A stretch of 64,000 nt of DNA, from positions 150,497,142 to 150,561,141 of the forward strand of contig NC_053489.1 of the NCBI RefSeq assembly GCF_905171775.1. Reading direction: 5' to 3'. This DNA comes from Rana temporaria (lineage: Eukaryota; Chordata; Amphibia; Anura; Ranidae). A program made the position numbers and the translations under genes. The notes beneath the pieces are model-generated. The model was not told the origin of the DNA, searched no databases, and was given only the letters and a program-made list of their open reading frames with translations. Positions 46,301 through 57,861 of this stretch are shown piece after piece. Numbering within the stretch: position 1 is the stretch's first letter; each line of letters opens with the position of its first letter.

Positions 46301-46841
46301 TACCATCGGGAGCCGTATTGCCCCCAGTGTACATGACCCCCCTAAGGCTACTAGGACATTCCTTGAGAACCTAACGGGGTACTTTAGGTGCAAACGATGC
46401 CAAGTCTGCTCCCTAAACAGTTGCAAAAATAGGAAGATTTGCTCCTTCCAATCTACAGCAACCAATAAAACCTTTGAGGTCGAACCATTTATAACCTGCT
46501 CGACTAAGGGGGTTATATACCTTATCCAGTGTCCCTGCGGCCTGCAATACATTGGCCGCACTAAAAGAGCCTTGTCAGTTAGGCTAAATGAGCATATCGC
46601 TAAAATTAGGGCAGGATTCGATAAACATTCCGTTTCCAGACATTTCGATTTAAAACATAATAGAGATCCCTCAAATACGCTGTTTGTTGGGATTGATAAA
46701 TACCGCCCACACTGGAGGGGTAGCAACCTTGTACGTGAGATATCAAAGCAAGAAATGGCGTGGATCCATAGGGTTAAAACTTACACGCCATTTGGGCTGA
46801 ATATCGACACAGATATTAATGCCTTTATAAATAACTCTTAG
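43366..46841 (+). pseudogene. Penelope-like retroelement ORF: RT plus GIY-YIG endonuclease
   Basis: Opens MDVFDFRSKRVVNLEGVFD. Then comes a Pro/Gly/Asn-rich linker (about 43900-44560), the conserved pre-RT motif NLSQQTLTNSETKLLDKGL, PADKGGGIVIL, YLPKIHK, GRPIVSGIDS, DVTSLYTIIPHH (motif A), GVAMGAKYAPSLANLFMAKW and RYIDDVLLLW (catalytic DD). A cysteine-rich CKRCQVCSLNSC and the GIY-YIG nuclease GVIYLIQCPCGLQYIGRTKR...LNEH follow, ending with a GLN motif. This is the Penelope/Neptune-type layout. Lesions: a TAA at 43801, a frameshift at the 10-C run (43947-43956), one in a G run near 44526, and an 8-bp duplication at 45125-45140. The RT domain from 45141 to 46841 is fully open. Confidence 0.93.
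45125..45140. repeat. 8-bp tandem duplication causing a frameshift
   Basis: GCATTCTG is present twice in a row. Removing one copy joins the two reading frames across motif-conserved Penelope RT sequence. Confidence 0.93.
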
Positions 46842-47565
46842 ATTCACTTACCTAGTCCATATTATGCTACCTTGCGTTATTTTATTTAGTTCTTATTATG
46901 TTATTATGTATCATCTAAATGTATATGGTTCCTTTAAATATCGTCCGATTAATGTTTTTATTAAGGTTAACATTAAGGTTATGGATTGGGCAGCCCTTTC
47001 CAAATACGAGGTTCTGAACACTTGAATGTCAACATATCAGAATCCATTAATAGGGCCCTCATTGCTGTCTAATTACAATATGTTAGTCACTAATATGCTG
47101 TGATAATTATTTGCATCCCAGTCTATTAATTACATTGGGACGCAGCTTTTATATATATATTTCTTTCAGGTTTCAACCTATTTGGGGGTTATTGATAATT
47201 TTTAAATTGTATTTTTTAGTGTACTGTCATGTTGACTTTGTTGTTCTATTTTATTTCATTTTTAATTGCACTCTAATGAGTACAATCATGCCGGTTGCGG
47301 CAGACGAACATCTGCTATCTGTTCAAGCTGTGGCTTTCCGTTCTTCTGTTGCATCCGATCTCTGGAGTGTCTGTCCAGCCTTTTTTTCCGGCGGAGCTGT
47401 TTGATTGGTTGCAATACGACCAATTGATCAGCCCTCTTGGTTTTTACCAAAACGAGGCTTGAGTGGCACACTCCATGTAGAATGTCTGTTTTTAATTCAC
47501 ATTGGTACGCAGGGTTCCTCCGTTAGCACGTCATCACGCTGCCGCCGTGTCACGTGGTCGCGAGT
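46842..47565 (+). other. Penelope 3' untranslated region
   Basis: AT-rich, no ORF content. It ends 'cacgtggtcgcgagt' immediately before the right pLTR homology, so part of it may belong to a longer right pLTR. Confidence 0.65.
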
Positions 47566-48509
47566 GACCACGTGATGCGGAAGTGATCCCTGCGTCCCAG
47601 TGACGAGCCTATAGATTGTGTTTCCCGCAGCGGTTTGATGTCACGCTGCGGGACTCTATTTATTTTGTACTTACGCCATGATGTGAGCAATATAGAAGTA
47701 TATTAACGCCATTATAAGCGTTTATCGGCATACGTCCCGCCAGCGCATGCGCACTTGCACTGGCTTGTCCCAGAATGAGGCTTGGTTTATCCAGTCATGC
47801 GCAGGCGCGGCTGGTGACGTCAGCTCCTCTCACATTGGCGTTTTGCTATTTAAGGGGGGTGATTCGGTGTGTTGCCTGTGCCCCAGAGGAAGCGATTTGT
47901 CGCGAAACCAGTTTGGGGCGGAACGTGCATCTACATCGGTATCACCCCCCGTTGACTGCATTTTTCCACACCATTGATGGGCTGTTTGGTCTGCTTCCGG
48001 CCGGAGCTTTAACTTGATAAGCCTGTCAAACACTGCTAAATTGTAAGTGTGCTTTTGTCTTAGTTTTTAAATAAATCAATTTTTACGGATTTACACTATT
48101 GTGGCCTCCTATGTTTTTTATGTGGTATGGTCATCGTATCCTCTAACACGGGAGTGCAACCGAGATCGTTATCCGGATTGTCCATACAAGCCTTTACTCC
48201 GTAGAGTTTAAAATCTTCATGCTACCTGGGGTCTTCTTTTAACTAAGAGACCACCGGGAATCTGGTAAGCAGATTCATTACTCGTTTGGTGGAGGTCTCT
48301 TCTTCTTTTTTTTGGATTGTCACTTACCAATATGGACTTTTCTTTTCATATTCACTGGTGAAAGGACTTTTTTGTTTCCATTAAGGACTTTTTTCTGATA
48401 ATTTGTTGTTCATTTATATTCATCATATTTTTCACGGATGATTTACTTTATTCGTTTTTGGACACATTTATGTATTTTTATTATGTGTAGCGCATCTTGT
48501 TTTTTCTCT
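47566..48509 (+). repeat. Penelope-like element, right pLTR
   Basis: A direct repeat of 42247-43189 (944 bp). Noticed differences: a C/A near 47727, two near 47806-47819, and the cluster in the hammerhead region. Confidence 0.9.
47880..47919 (+). ncRNA. Degenerate hammerhead-like motif in right pLTR
   Basis: Same as 42561-42599 up to GAAACCAG. The cleavage segment then reads TTTGGGGC in place of GTCGGGC, so the GTC triplet is lost and one base is gained. Confidence 0.5.
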
Positions 48510-50145
48510 TTTTTTCTCAACCTTAGAGAGCTCACTGCAAAATACTCTGAATATGCTGTGTAAAATGCTTCTGTTATTGTCCTAATTATGTTTCATGCAG
48601 TTATGTGTTGTTCTTTACTGTGTTGCAATGCCAAGGAGCATTTTTGGGCAAAGCTTTCAGAGTTCTGTTCCTCTTGAAGGGTTGAATGTTAACCCTTTGA
48701 TTGTCAGGGTATTCTGGCTGGAGTAAAGCAAATTGCAGTTGGTAAAGAGTCCCCACATTTAATGTGGATGCCCAACAGCTATTAAAGATAAAATTAATCT
48801 TTTAGTTTTAAAGGATTATAGTATAATATCAATAAGGATTGATTTAATCACTGTAATAAACATATAGCACAACACAGCTGTCAACACATGACAGGTATTT
48901 TTAATAGCCGAGGTTCTCAAGGGCCTTCCTACATAAACATTCTACAAACAACATTAGAGACATTACAAAATCAATAGCTCCCAAGCCAGTAGTTTGGGGT
49001 TGTGAGTTTACCCATGACAAAACCCAGTAAAACGGTATTATGTAAACAGCTCATATGAGCAAATTCCTAAAAAATACAGCAACATGGCATGATTATAAGC
49101 ATTCCCCAGCCAAATTACTACTCATGGGTACAATCCACCTGGTAAATGACTCCTGTCTTAGCCAGGAAACTCACTTTTTTCAGTAAATATACATATACGC
49201 TGTATATATATATACTGCGTATATAGTACATTTTGCCCAAATGAAATCATTCAGATAAACATAAAAGGCAGACATCCAAAAATGTTACGCCTCTTTTTTT
49301 TACATATTATGATTATGTGTGATACTTGAGATTTTTTTTTCAAGTATCACTAAAGGCAAACCGTTTTTGTAGTTTTGCATGGAGTGGAGAGGGATTAGAA
49401 TGCTTATAAGTTTTTATTACTGTCTATGCCCCTGTTAGGGAGATTCACCCTTCCTAACTGTTCTATTTACCATAGGGTGACCTAAAAGGAGAGTATGCTC
49501 AGCACAGCAGTTGATTACACATATGAACTCAGTAGCACAATGGTTGGCATGGCCGATTCGCCCTATAGGCTCACTATGCAAGCCGCTTAGGGCCCCCCAA
49601 AGCTGCGAAGGGCCCCCCAAATAACTAGAGGCCCCGCCTGGTAAGAAGTCATTTTCGCCCCCTCACCCCGCTTCTCAACTCGCTGGCTGCATGGGAGAAG
49701 AGGCAAGAAGTCAGCACCCCTTGCTTCTCAATTTAATGTAAGATGTCATTTTCGACAGCAGAACACCCCCTCCCCCACTTCTCAACTTTCTTTAATGTGA
49801 CATGTCACTGTCATCAGCGCCCCCCGCTTCTCATTTTTAATGTGCCATGTCATTTTGCTTTGGGCACCAGGGAGGTCAGGATCGGCAATGAGTGTTGGTC
49901 ACAAGAACAACCTAGTTAGGGTGTCACACAGAAGTGATCCAGTGTATACTTGTTGTTTTTCCATGTAGGAAACTTGGCCAAAGATAGAGAAATGCAGCAG
50001 CGTTGGTAATGGATAAAATCCTGTGTTAAGCTTAGAAGGATTGTAAAAACAGACAATTGTACCACACTTTTTAAAAAGAATGATTGATATTCCTCTTTCA
50101 GGCCTCTAATATTTTTGATTCATGTATCCCTTTTTTTACAATCTC
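48510..50145. other. No gene; AT-rich and a small C-rich repeat patch
   Basis: 49200-49235 is a TATA-rich microsatellite. 49590-49860 has three drifting copies of 'gtcattttc...ccccgcttctcaa'. The remainder appears unique. Confidence 0.35.
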
Positions 50146-50150
50146 ATAGG

Positions 50151-50500
50151 CCGCAATCAAGCTGCAGCAGTGGAGCCGACCAACCCCACACAGAGCCAAG
50201 CCCCACCCTCACCGGATGTGCAGGAAGTTCAAAATGCCACCACATCAGGTCAGTGTCATACAGGTAATACATGTAGGCCTGCATAATTTTAATACATGTT
50301 TTTTTTCCAAATTTTCAGGAGGTGTTCGAGCTGTTGGGGGCGGCTTAGACACCTACAGTGCCCAGGTGCTATTTGGGGAGATCATGTCCTGCCGGGCAGA
50401 AATAGAGGACACAAACATCGCCCTTGAGAAGATCATAAAGAACAACAGAAAGGTGGACCAAAACCTGAAGAATCTGATTGATGTGCTGGGGAGGGTTTAA
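50151..50500 (+). CDS. Two possible exons of an unknown small protein
   Basis: A first open stretch follows 'caatctcatag' (acceptor-like) and reads RNQAAAVEPTNPTQSQAPP, SPDVQEVQNATTS. It stops at a donor-like CAG/GTCAGT at about 50247. A T-rich tract and TTTTCAG at about 50320 lead into GGVRAVGGGLDTYSAQVLF, GEIMSCRAEIEDTNIALEKI, then NNRKVDQNLKNLIDVLGRV and a stop at 50498-50500. The frame is kept across the proposed splice. The tail is a short amphipathic or coiled segment, similar in style to the C-terminus of MYB-like proteins of Harbinger transposons. Such an origin is a guess. Not recognised as a known gene. Confidence 0.3.
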
Positions 50501-50598
50501 AAAAAAAAAAATAGATGTAGACAAGTATTTAATAGAAAAAATATATTTCTATAAAAAAAAAAAAAAAAAATTTCTATAAAGATATTTTTTGAAAAAAA

Positions 50599-51373
50599 TA
50601 GGGCTGTTACTGATCAAAATTTTTCTGTTTGATTAATCGTTTTTTTTTTAAATCGATTAATCGACTAATTTCGATTAATTATAACGCACATAAAGATCCA
50701 ACTACTTTTAGCTGATCTCCTTGCAGGCTGATTCCCAGTGCAGCTACCAACCACTGGAAAAATGGATAGCAGGATACAATAAACACACAAAGGCAGCGCT
50801 CGATGGGAAGAGCATTAAAACTTTTATAGTCTTCAAGTAGGTAACCAAATAAATATTGCACTGGAGATAAAATTGATGTAGCTACATAAACTGTAAAAAT
50901 GGTGCGAGTAATACCAAACGGTACCAAAAGCAGTCATAAAAACATGTAGCTAAGTATGATACTGGTATAAAAATGTGTACAACGATACCACTGCTAAATC
51001 CAGATAAGGAGAGGTTAACATCAGTCAGTCGGCATGTACATGTCCCATTAAGGGAACTATCACAAATCCCAGTGGATGGTTGTAGAATCCCAGGTTGATA
51101 GAGGGAAGTGTAACAGCCCTTGCGTGCGGCAGATAGTAAGGTCCCGCCGGCATGCAGATATGAAGGCACAGCAAAGGAGCCCTTCAGATGGACACAGCAA
51201 GCCCCGCTGGTGTCCGTGACGTTACTGGATCTCCGACGGAACTCCCTGAAGGCCCAGAAGCCGGCGGAGAGGTGAGTACCAATCAAAAAAAATTTAATCG
51301 ATTAAAAAGATTTTGATCGATCAAAAAAATTAAAGATTAATCGATTAATTAAAAGTTAATTTGCACAGCCCTA
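50599..51373. mobile_element. Non-autonomous hAT element, TAGGGCTGT ends (775 bp)
   Basis: Left TAGGGCTGTTACTGATC and right (reversed) TAGGGCTGTGCAAATTAAC. GAAAAAAA flanks both sides (50591-50598 and 51374-51381). Many 'attaatcgattaat' words near both ends. No transposase. The flank is A-rich, so the duplication is weaker evidence than usual. Confidence 0.8.
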
Positions 51374-51609
51374 GAAAAAAATTAAATTACACCTTTTTTG
51401 TGTGATACCATACATATTTTTGGATACTCAACAATGTGTGGCTTCTTAATATATCAATGCTGCCCAAAAGAACAAATCTAGATTTGTGGTGTTTACATTG
51501 ACAATGATGAGTATTTAGTACAGGAAAATAAACATGACACTATGATAACGTAGGAGAAAGCTAGAATGAACTCAAATTAGAAAATAATCTAACAAAGAAA
51601 AGTACTAGA

Positions 51610-52560
51610 ACAGGAGCAGAAAAATTGGGCCTTAGGCACAACACAACACTGCAACCCCTCAGGCCTCGTACACACGACAGAGTTTCTCGGCAGAATTCAC
51701 AGAGAAACTCGGTCAAACCCGGATTCTGCCGAGAAACTCTGTCGTCTGTACACTTTTGGCCCGATGGAGCCGCCGAGGAACTCGTCGAGAAAATAGAGAA
51801 CATGTTCTCTATTTTCTCGTTGTTCTATGGGAGAAGGCGACCCGCCGAGCTCCTCGGCGGCTTCATCCCTGAACTCGACGAGGAACTCGACGTGTTTGGC
51901 ACGTCGAGTTCCTCGGCCGTGTGTACGGGGCCTCACAGATACTGTAATTGGAGCGCAGCAAAGAGCCACATGCAAAGTATTGCATCAAAAATTGTTATTA
52001 GACGCCCCTGTTAAACAGGGACATAAAAATTGGGCCTTAGGCACATCCCAACACTGCAACCCCTCAGATACTGTAATTAGAGCACAGCAAAGAGCCACAT
52101 GCAAAGTATTGCATCAAAAATTGTTATTAGACGCCCCTGTTAAACAGGGACATAAAAATTGGGCCTTAGTCACAACACTGCAACCACTCAGATACTGTAA
52201 TTGGAGCGCAGCAAAGAGCCACATGCAAAGTATTGCATCAAAAATTGTTATTAGACGCCCCTGTTAAACAGGGACATAAAAATTGGGCCTTAGGCACAAC
52301 ACAACACTGCAACCCCTCAGATACTGTAATTGGAGCGCAGCAAAGAGCCACATGCAAAGTATTGCATCAAAAATTGTTATTAGACGCCCCTGTTAAACAG
52401 GGACATAAAAATTGGGCCTTAGGCACAACACCGCAACCCCTCAGATACTGTAATTGGAGCGCAGCAAAGAGCCACATGCAAAGTATTGCATCAAAAATTG
52501 TTATTAGACGCCCCTGTTAAACAGGGGCAGAAAAATTGGGCATTAGGCACTGGTGGCGGA
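51610..52560. repeat. Tandem array, unit 124-129 bp
   Basis: About 5.5 copies; 'gatactgtaattggagcgca' recurs at 51938, 52067, 52191, 52320 and 52444. Each unit also has 'agacgcccctgttaaacag' and 'aaaattgggccttaggcac'. It lies just beyond the 3' end of the hAT transposase and probably belongs to that element. Confidence 0.92.
51662..51932. mobile_element. PIF/Harbinger-like MITE, type C (271 bp)
   Basis: Ends are GGCCTCGTACACACGACAGA and GGCCCCGTACACACGGCCGA (reverse-complemented), with TCA at 51659-51661 and 51933-51935. It is inserted inside one unit of the tandem array. Confidence 0.9.
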
Positions 52561-52689
52561 GCCCAGAAACAAAAACTTTCTTACTAGCTATCAGCAAGAT
52601 CAGTGAGGAGGAAAAGGATATTCAGTCAGCAGCATAACAGGACAGTCATTCAGCATCAGCATAGGCAGTCTCCAAGGGATCTGTCATTT

Positions 52690-55560
52690 CAAAAAAATTA
52701 TTCAGTTACATCTGCATCAGTTGATTGGTAGCTGGTGTTGATCCAAGCCTGATTCATTTTTATGAAGGTAAGTCAATCGACAGAGTCGGTGGAGAGGTGC
52801 ACCCTGTGATCGGTCACAAAGCCTCCAGCAGCACTGAATGTGCGTTCTGAAAGAACGCTGGATGCAGGGCAAGCCAGTAGCTTGATAGCGTACTGTGCAA
52901 GCACTGGCCAGTGATCCATCCTCAAGACCCAGTAAGCAAGAGGATTTTCGGTGGGGAAGGTGTCCAAGTCTGATCTTGCCCCTAGGTATTCATGCACCAT
53001 GTAAACCAAACGCTGGCGATGGTTGCTGGAACCGGTCATACCTTGGGGCTGCGGACTAAAAAATTGTCTGAACGCATCTGTCAGACGGCCACCTTCTCCA
53101 CCGCTCCTTCTGTGACTCACCGAAGCCTCAGCAACACATTGTCCAGCAACAGGATTTGGTAATCCCCCAGGTTCTGGGAAAGCGTTGCACAGACCCTTCT
53201 GCAAGGCCTCCCGAAGATGTTTCATCTTCTGCTCCCTCTACGACGGCAAGATAAGCTCCGCAACCTTACTCTTGTAACGTGGACCAAGGAGAGTTGCCAG
53301 CCAGTAATGATCCCTCTCCTTGATACCACAAACACGAGGATCCTTACGCAGGCTTTGCAGGATCAGGGAGGCCATGCAGCGTAGGTTTGCTGAGGCATTC
53401 AGGGCACAGTCCTCTGGGTCACCGAGGACGACAGGATCCGCAGCCACCTCATCCTAGCCACGTAAAAGTCCACGGGTTCCTTGGGACTCTAAGTGATCCC
53501 TTGTAGACTGCTGCTGCTGCTGAGTGCTAGGTTTCACCTCCATGCTGCTGATACAATCCTCCTCCTCCTCCACCTCGTCCTCTTCATGTGTGCTAGGCGG
53601 TCATGCAGGACCACTGTCTGGATAAAGGGGGCCTTGAGAGGTAAGGAAGTCCTCCTCTTCCTCCCTCTGTTCTGCCTCAAGGGCCCTGTCCATTATTCCA
53701 CGTAGCGTGTGCTCCAACAGGTAAAAAAGAGGGACAGTCTCACTGATGCATGCACTGTCACTGCTCACCATCCTCGTGGCCTCCTCAAATGGTGACAGGA
53801 CAGTGCATGCATCCCTGATTGCTGCCCACTGGCGTGGGGAAAAAACCCAAGCTCCCCTGACCCAGTTCTGCTGCCATATTGGCTCAGGTACTCATTGATG
53901 GCCCTCTGCTGCGTGTGCAGCCGCTGCAGCATGGCCAATGTAGAGTTCCATCTGGTGGGCATGTCACAGATTAGGCGGTTCTTGGGCAGGTTGTATTCCC
54001 TTTTGGAGGTCTGTCAGCCGAGCAGTGGCATTGTATAACCTTCGGAAATGCACACAGACTTTCCTGGCCTGCTTCAGGACATCCTGTAAGCCCGGTTACC
54101 TACCCAAGAACCGCTGCACCACCAAATTGAGAACATGAGCAAAACAGGGCACATGGGTCAGTTATCCCTGTCGCAGGGCAGAGAGGAGATTGGTGCCATT
54201 GTCGCTAACCACTATTCCTGGCTTAAGCTGGCATGGCGTCAACCACCTCTGAGCCTGCCCCTGTAGAGCTGACAGAACCTCTGCCCCAGTGTGGCTCCTG
54301 TCTCCCAAGCACACCAGCTCTAGCACCGCATGGCATTTCTTGGCCTGCATTCCTGCGTAGCCCCTCGTACGCCTACGGAGCACGGCTGGTTGAGAGCAAA
54401 CATCAGCACAGGAAGAGGCCACAGAGGAAGAAGAAGAGAAGGGGGTGGAGGAGAGAGGTGTGTCACAACCAGTAGTAGTGTTTTGGAGGCGTAGTGGTGG
54501 AACAACCTCCAACACTACTGTACCTTGCCCTGCGTCCTTCCCAGCTGCCAGCAGAGTCACCCAATGCGCCGTGAAAGAGAGGTAACATCCCTGTCCATGC
54601 CTGCTGGACCATGAGTCAGCGGTAAGATGCACCTTACCACTGACCGCCCTGTCCAGCGAGGCATGGACATTGCCTTCCACATGCCGGTAGAGAGCGGGAA
54701 TCGCCTTCCGTGAGAAAAAGTGGCGTTTGGGTACTTGCCACTGAGGTACCGCACATTCCACAAACTCATGGAAGGGGGCAGAATCTACCAACTGAAAAGG
54801 TAGCAGTTGAAGTGCTAGCAATTTCGCTAAGCTAGCATTCAACCGCTGGGCATGTGGATGGCTGGGAGAGTACTTCTTTCGGCGCTGCAGCAGCTGGGGC
54901 AGGGAAATTTGTCTGCTACCATCAGTAGATTTCCCGCATGTACTACTAGGTTGTGACACACCTATTTCTATACCTTCAGTCCTATCAGTGCAGGCTTCAG
55001 AGAGGACTGAGGGTCTAGTGGGGTTGGAGCTCCCAGCTGATGAGGGGCAAGGGGAGGTCCGCTTTGTTCTTTGGTGTGGGTCTTTCTGGTATGCTTGCCA
55101 ACGAACTGCATGGCAGGTCGACATATGTCTGGTCAAGCATGTGGTGCCCAAGCGGGTAATGTTTTGGCCACGCGAGATACGCTTGAGACATATGTTGCAA
55201 ATAGCAATGGTGCGATCTGATGCACATGTCTCAAAAAAGGCCCACACCAAAAGAACTTTTGCAGTACCATTGAGACGCAGCAGCGCCCTGCACAGGCGTA
55301 GCTCTGCGATGTAATGCAGTTGGTGTGCTGCCCTTAAGCTGTCCCCTGGAGGGCATCCTGCCTCTTTGGAGATGTGCCTGTGCCTCTTCCTCCTCCTCCT
55401 CCTCCTCCTCTTCCTCCTCCTATCAGGCACCCACGTAGAGTCAGTGACCTCATCATCCCCTCCCTCCTCATCACTGTCGAAAACCTGGCAGTATGCTGCA
55501 GCTGGGGGAACATGACTGCCATATCCACAGCAAACGTGCAGCAAGATCGACTGCATTTAT
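52690..55560 (-). pseudogene. hAT transposase (BED finger, ZBED-like)
   Basis: The N-terminal part (from about 55556) has an acidic patch, an Arg-rich stretch and, near residue 120, CNICLKR...HMSTCH, a BED zinc finger. LTADSWSSRHGQGCYLSFTA around residue 311 carries the first catalytic aspartate, and VVSDNGTNLLSAL near residue 450 the second. After a frameshift at about 54165 come HVLNLVVQRFLG and MPTRWNSTLAMLQRL. The C-terminal dimerisation region reads NPLAYWVLRMDHWPVLAQYA, LACPASSVLSERTFSAAGG, then RVHLSTDSVD, a TGA in place of Arg, and LTFIKMNQAWIN. Several frameshifts (near 53970 and 53230) make it inactive. Confidence 0.92.
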
Positions 55561-55561
55561 A

Positions 55562-56030
55562 GGCAAAAACACAGCAAACGTGCAGTAAGATTGACTGCGT
55601 TTGTGGGCAAAAACACAGAAAACGTGCAGTAAGATCGACTGCGTTTGTGGGCAAAAACACAGCAAACGTGCAGTAAGATCGACTGCGTTTGTGGGCAAAA
55701 ACACAGCAAACGTGCAGTAAGATCGACTGCGTTTATGGGCAAAAACACAGCAAACGTGCAGTAAGATTGACTGCGTTTATGGGCAAAAACACAGCAAACG
55801 TGCAGTAAGATCGACTGCGTTTATGGGCAAAAACACAGCAAACGTGCAGTAAGAGCGACTGCGTTTATGGCCAAAAACACAGCAAAACGTGCACTAACAG
55901 CGACTACGTTTATGGGCAAAAAACACAACAAACGTGCAGTAAGAGCGACTGCGTTTATGGGCTAAAAAACAGCACACGTGCAGTAAGAGCGACTGCGTTT
56001 ATGTGCAATTAAATAGCCCACGTGCATAAA
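55562..56030. repeat. Tandem array, unit 44 bp
   Basis: About ten copies of 'gcaaaaacacagcaaacgtg' plus 'cagtaagatcgactgcgttt', decaying to the right. It lies in the leader of the minus-strand hAT. Confidence 0.93.
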
Positions 56031-56286
56031 TAGCACACGTCCACTAACACTGAGTACTATGTTTAGGTGTAAACTAAACACTATGCAGGCAATACAACAC
56101 GTTAGAGCACTGCATCTAGCACAATCTACTGCCTAACAATAGGAATAGCTGATCTAGCTAAGCTATACAGTGTATAAATATATGTACAATGCTAGGATGT
56201 ATATATATCCTCTACACACTGTAAATTTAAATAAACTCACTAGCCTTCCTGCTCTATCTATCTATCTATCTGGTAGAAAAGACACT

Positions 56287-56998
56287 GGGCCAGATTCAGA
56301 AAAAGATATGACAGCGTATCTCCTGATACGCCATCGTATCTCTGAGTGTGCTCGGTCGTATCTATGCGCCTGATTCAGAGAATCAGTTACTCATAGATAT
56401 CCCTAAGATCCGACAGGTGTAAGTATCTTAGGCTGCAATTTCAGGCTGGCCGCTAGGTAGAGCTTCCGTATTTTTACGCGAGGAATGTGCAAATTACTAT
56501 TTACATCGATTCAGAAACGAACGACCGCCCAGCGCTTTTTTTTACATCGTTTGCGTTTGACTTTTTCCGGCGTATAGTTACCCCTGCTATATGAGGCGTA
56601 GCTAATGTTAAGTATGGCCGTCGTTCCCGCGCCGAGTTTTGAAATTTTACGTTGTTTGCGTAAGTCGTTCGCGAATAGGGCTGGAAGTAATTTACGTTCA
56701 CGTCGAAAGCAATGACGTTTTGCGGCAGATTTTTGAGCCTGCACACTGGGATGTTTTCACGAACGGCGCATGCCACATGCCGCATACGCGGGGTCAAGCC
56801 AAATTTAGATAAAACACGCCCCCAACATCCCCATTTGAATTAGGCGGGCTTACGCCGGCCCACATACGTTACGCCGCCGTAACTTAGGGCGCAAGTTCTT
56901 TATGAATACGGAACTTGCGCCCAAAGTTAGAGCGGCTTAACGTATCTAAGATACGTTACACCGGCGGACAGATACGCCATTGTATCTGAACCCGGCCC
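56287..56998. mobile_element. Harbinger-like MITE, GGGCCAGATTCA family (712 bp)
   Basis: Left GGGCCAGATTCAGA and right (reversed) GGGCCGGGTTCAGA. ACT at 56284-56286 and 56999-57001. The interior resembles 3401-4140. It is inserted in the hAT leader, next to an (ATCT)n microsatellite at 56248-56270. Confidence 0.82.
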
Positions 56999-57374
56999 AC
57001 TGTGTCTCTATCCATCCATCTCTCTCTAACTGTCTGACTGACTTCTCTTTAACAAAGCTGAACACACTACACGCGGCCGCCTTACAGGTGGCCTTATATA
57101 GTGTGGGGCGTGTACTAAACCCCGAGCCATAATTGGTCAAAGCCACCCTGGCTTTGGCCAATTATGGTTCTTCTTTTTTTGCGCTCTGTGATTGGCCAAG
57201 CATGGTGCATGCTTGACCAATCATCAGCGCGCAATGCCGCAGTGAATTATGGGCCGACGCGCGTCACTCGAATTTGGCGCGAACGACCCGTTTTGTTCGA
57301 AATTCCTCGAACGTACGAACAGACGATGTTCGAGTCGAACATACTTTCGAGTCGAATACAAAGCTCATCCCTAC

Positions 57375-57857
57375 CTGACACTTTTTACAGTCACAAATGA
57401 CACCAAATGCAGTGATCAGTAAATAAATGAACACTGCAATTAGTGACTGGAGGTGCAGGGGGTGATCGGGGGGGGGGGGGGGGGAGTAAAAAGTGTGCCT
57501 ACATGTACTGTGTCAGTGTACTGTTGGTGCAACTCACTGTGGGATGTCTTCTGTCTTTGAGCACCGGACTAAAAGACCGGGACGAGGAGAGTAACATAAT
57601 TTCCTCTGCTTCTATTTACAGTTACAGAAGCAGAGGAAGCTTCTCATTTGCCAGGAGCGATCTTGAGGGGGTGGCCATTAATCGGTGGCCTCCCCCTCAT
57701 CACGGCTCGGTTCTGGAACGATTCGGACTGCCGCAGGCACCGAGGGGGGTCTTATCGGGCCCCTCACCTGCTGGGATGCAGGGATGTACAAGTACGCCCA
57801 TATGCCTGCCCGTGCCATTCTGTCGACGTATATCGTTGTGTGGTGGTCGTCAAGTGG
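57375..57857 (-). mobile_element. piggyBac 5' terminal fragment
   Basis: Shares 'cacaaatgacaccaaatgca', 'gtgatcagtaaataaa' and the terminal 'ggtggtcgtcaagtgg' + TTAA (57858-57861) with the piggyBac at 31561-33895. Includes a run of 14 G at 57469-57484. The hAT ending at 57374 lies directly against it. Confidence 0.8.
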
Positions 57858-57861
57858 TTAA

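Larger units (their letters stand above)
52561..57374 (-). mobile_element. hAT transposon, 3' terminus not found
   Basis: The 5' terminus (minus strand) is TAGGGATGAGCTTTGTATTC at 57374. It is followed by a GC-rich promoter-like leader, tandem repeats and the transposase. The opposite terminus was not found left of the gene, so the 3' end is truncated or hidden in the 124-129-bp array. A MITE sits in the leader at 56287-56998. Confidence 0.8.

Noticed and set aside
51610..52560. Regular repeats that could suggest a CRISPR-like array
   Set aside because: Whole units are repeated with no unique spacers, the context is vertebrate hAT sequence and no cas-like genes are present; these are tandem repeats.
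55562..56030. 44-bp repeats resembling an array of repeats and spacers
   Set aside because: The entire 44-bp unit is repeated; there are no variable spacers.
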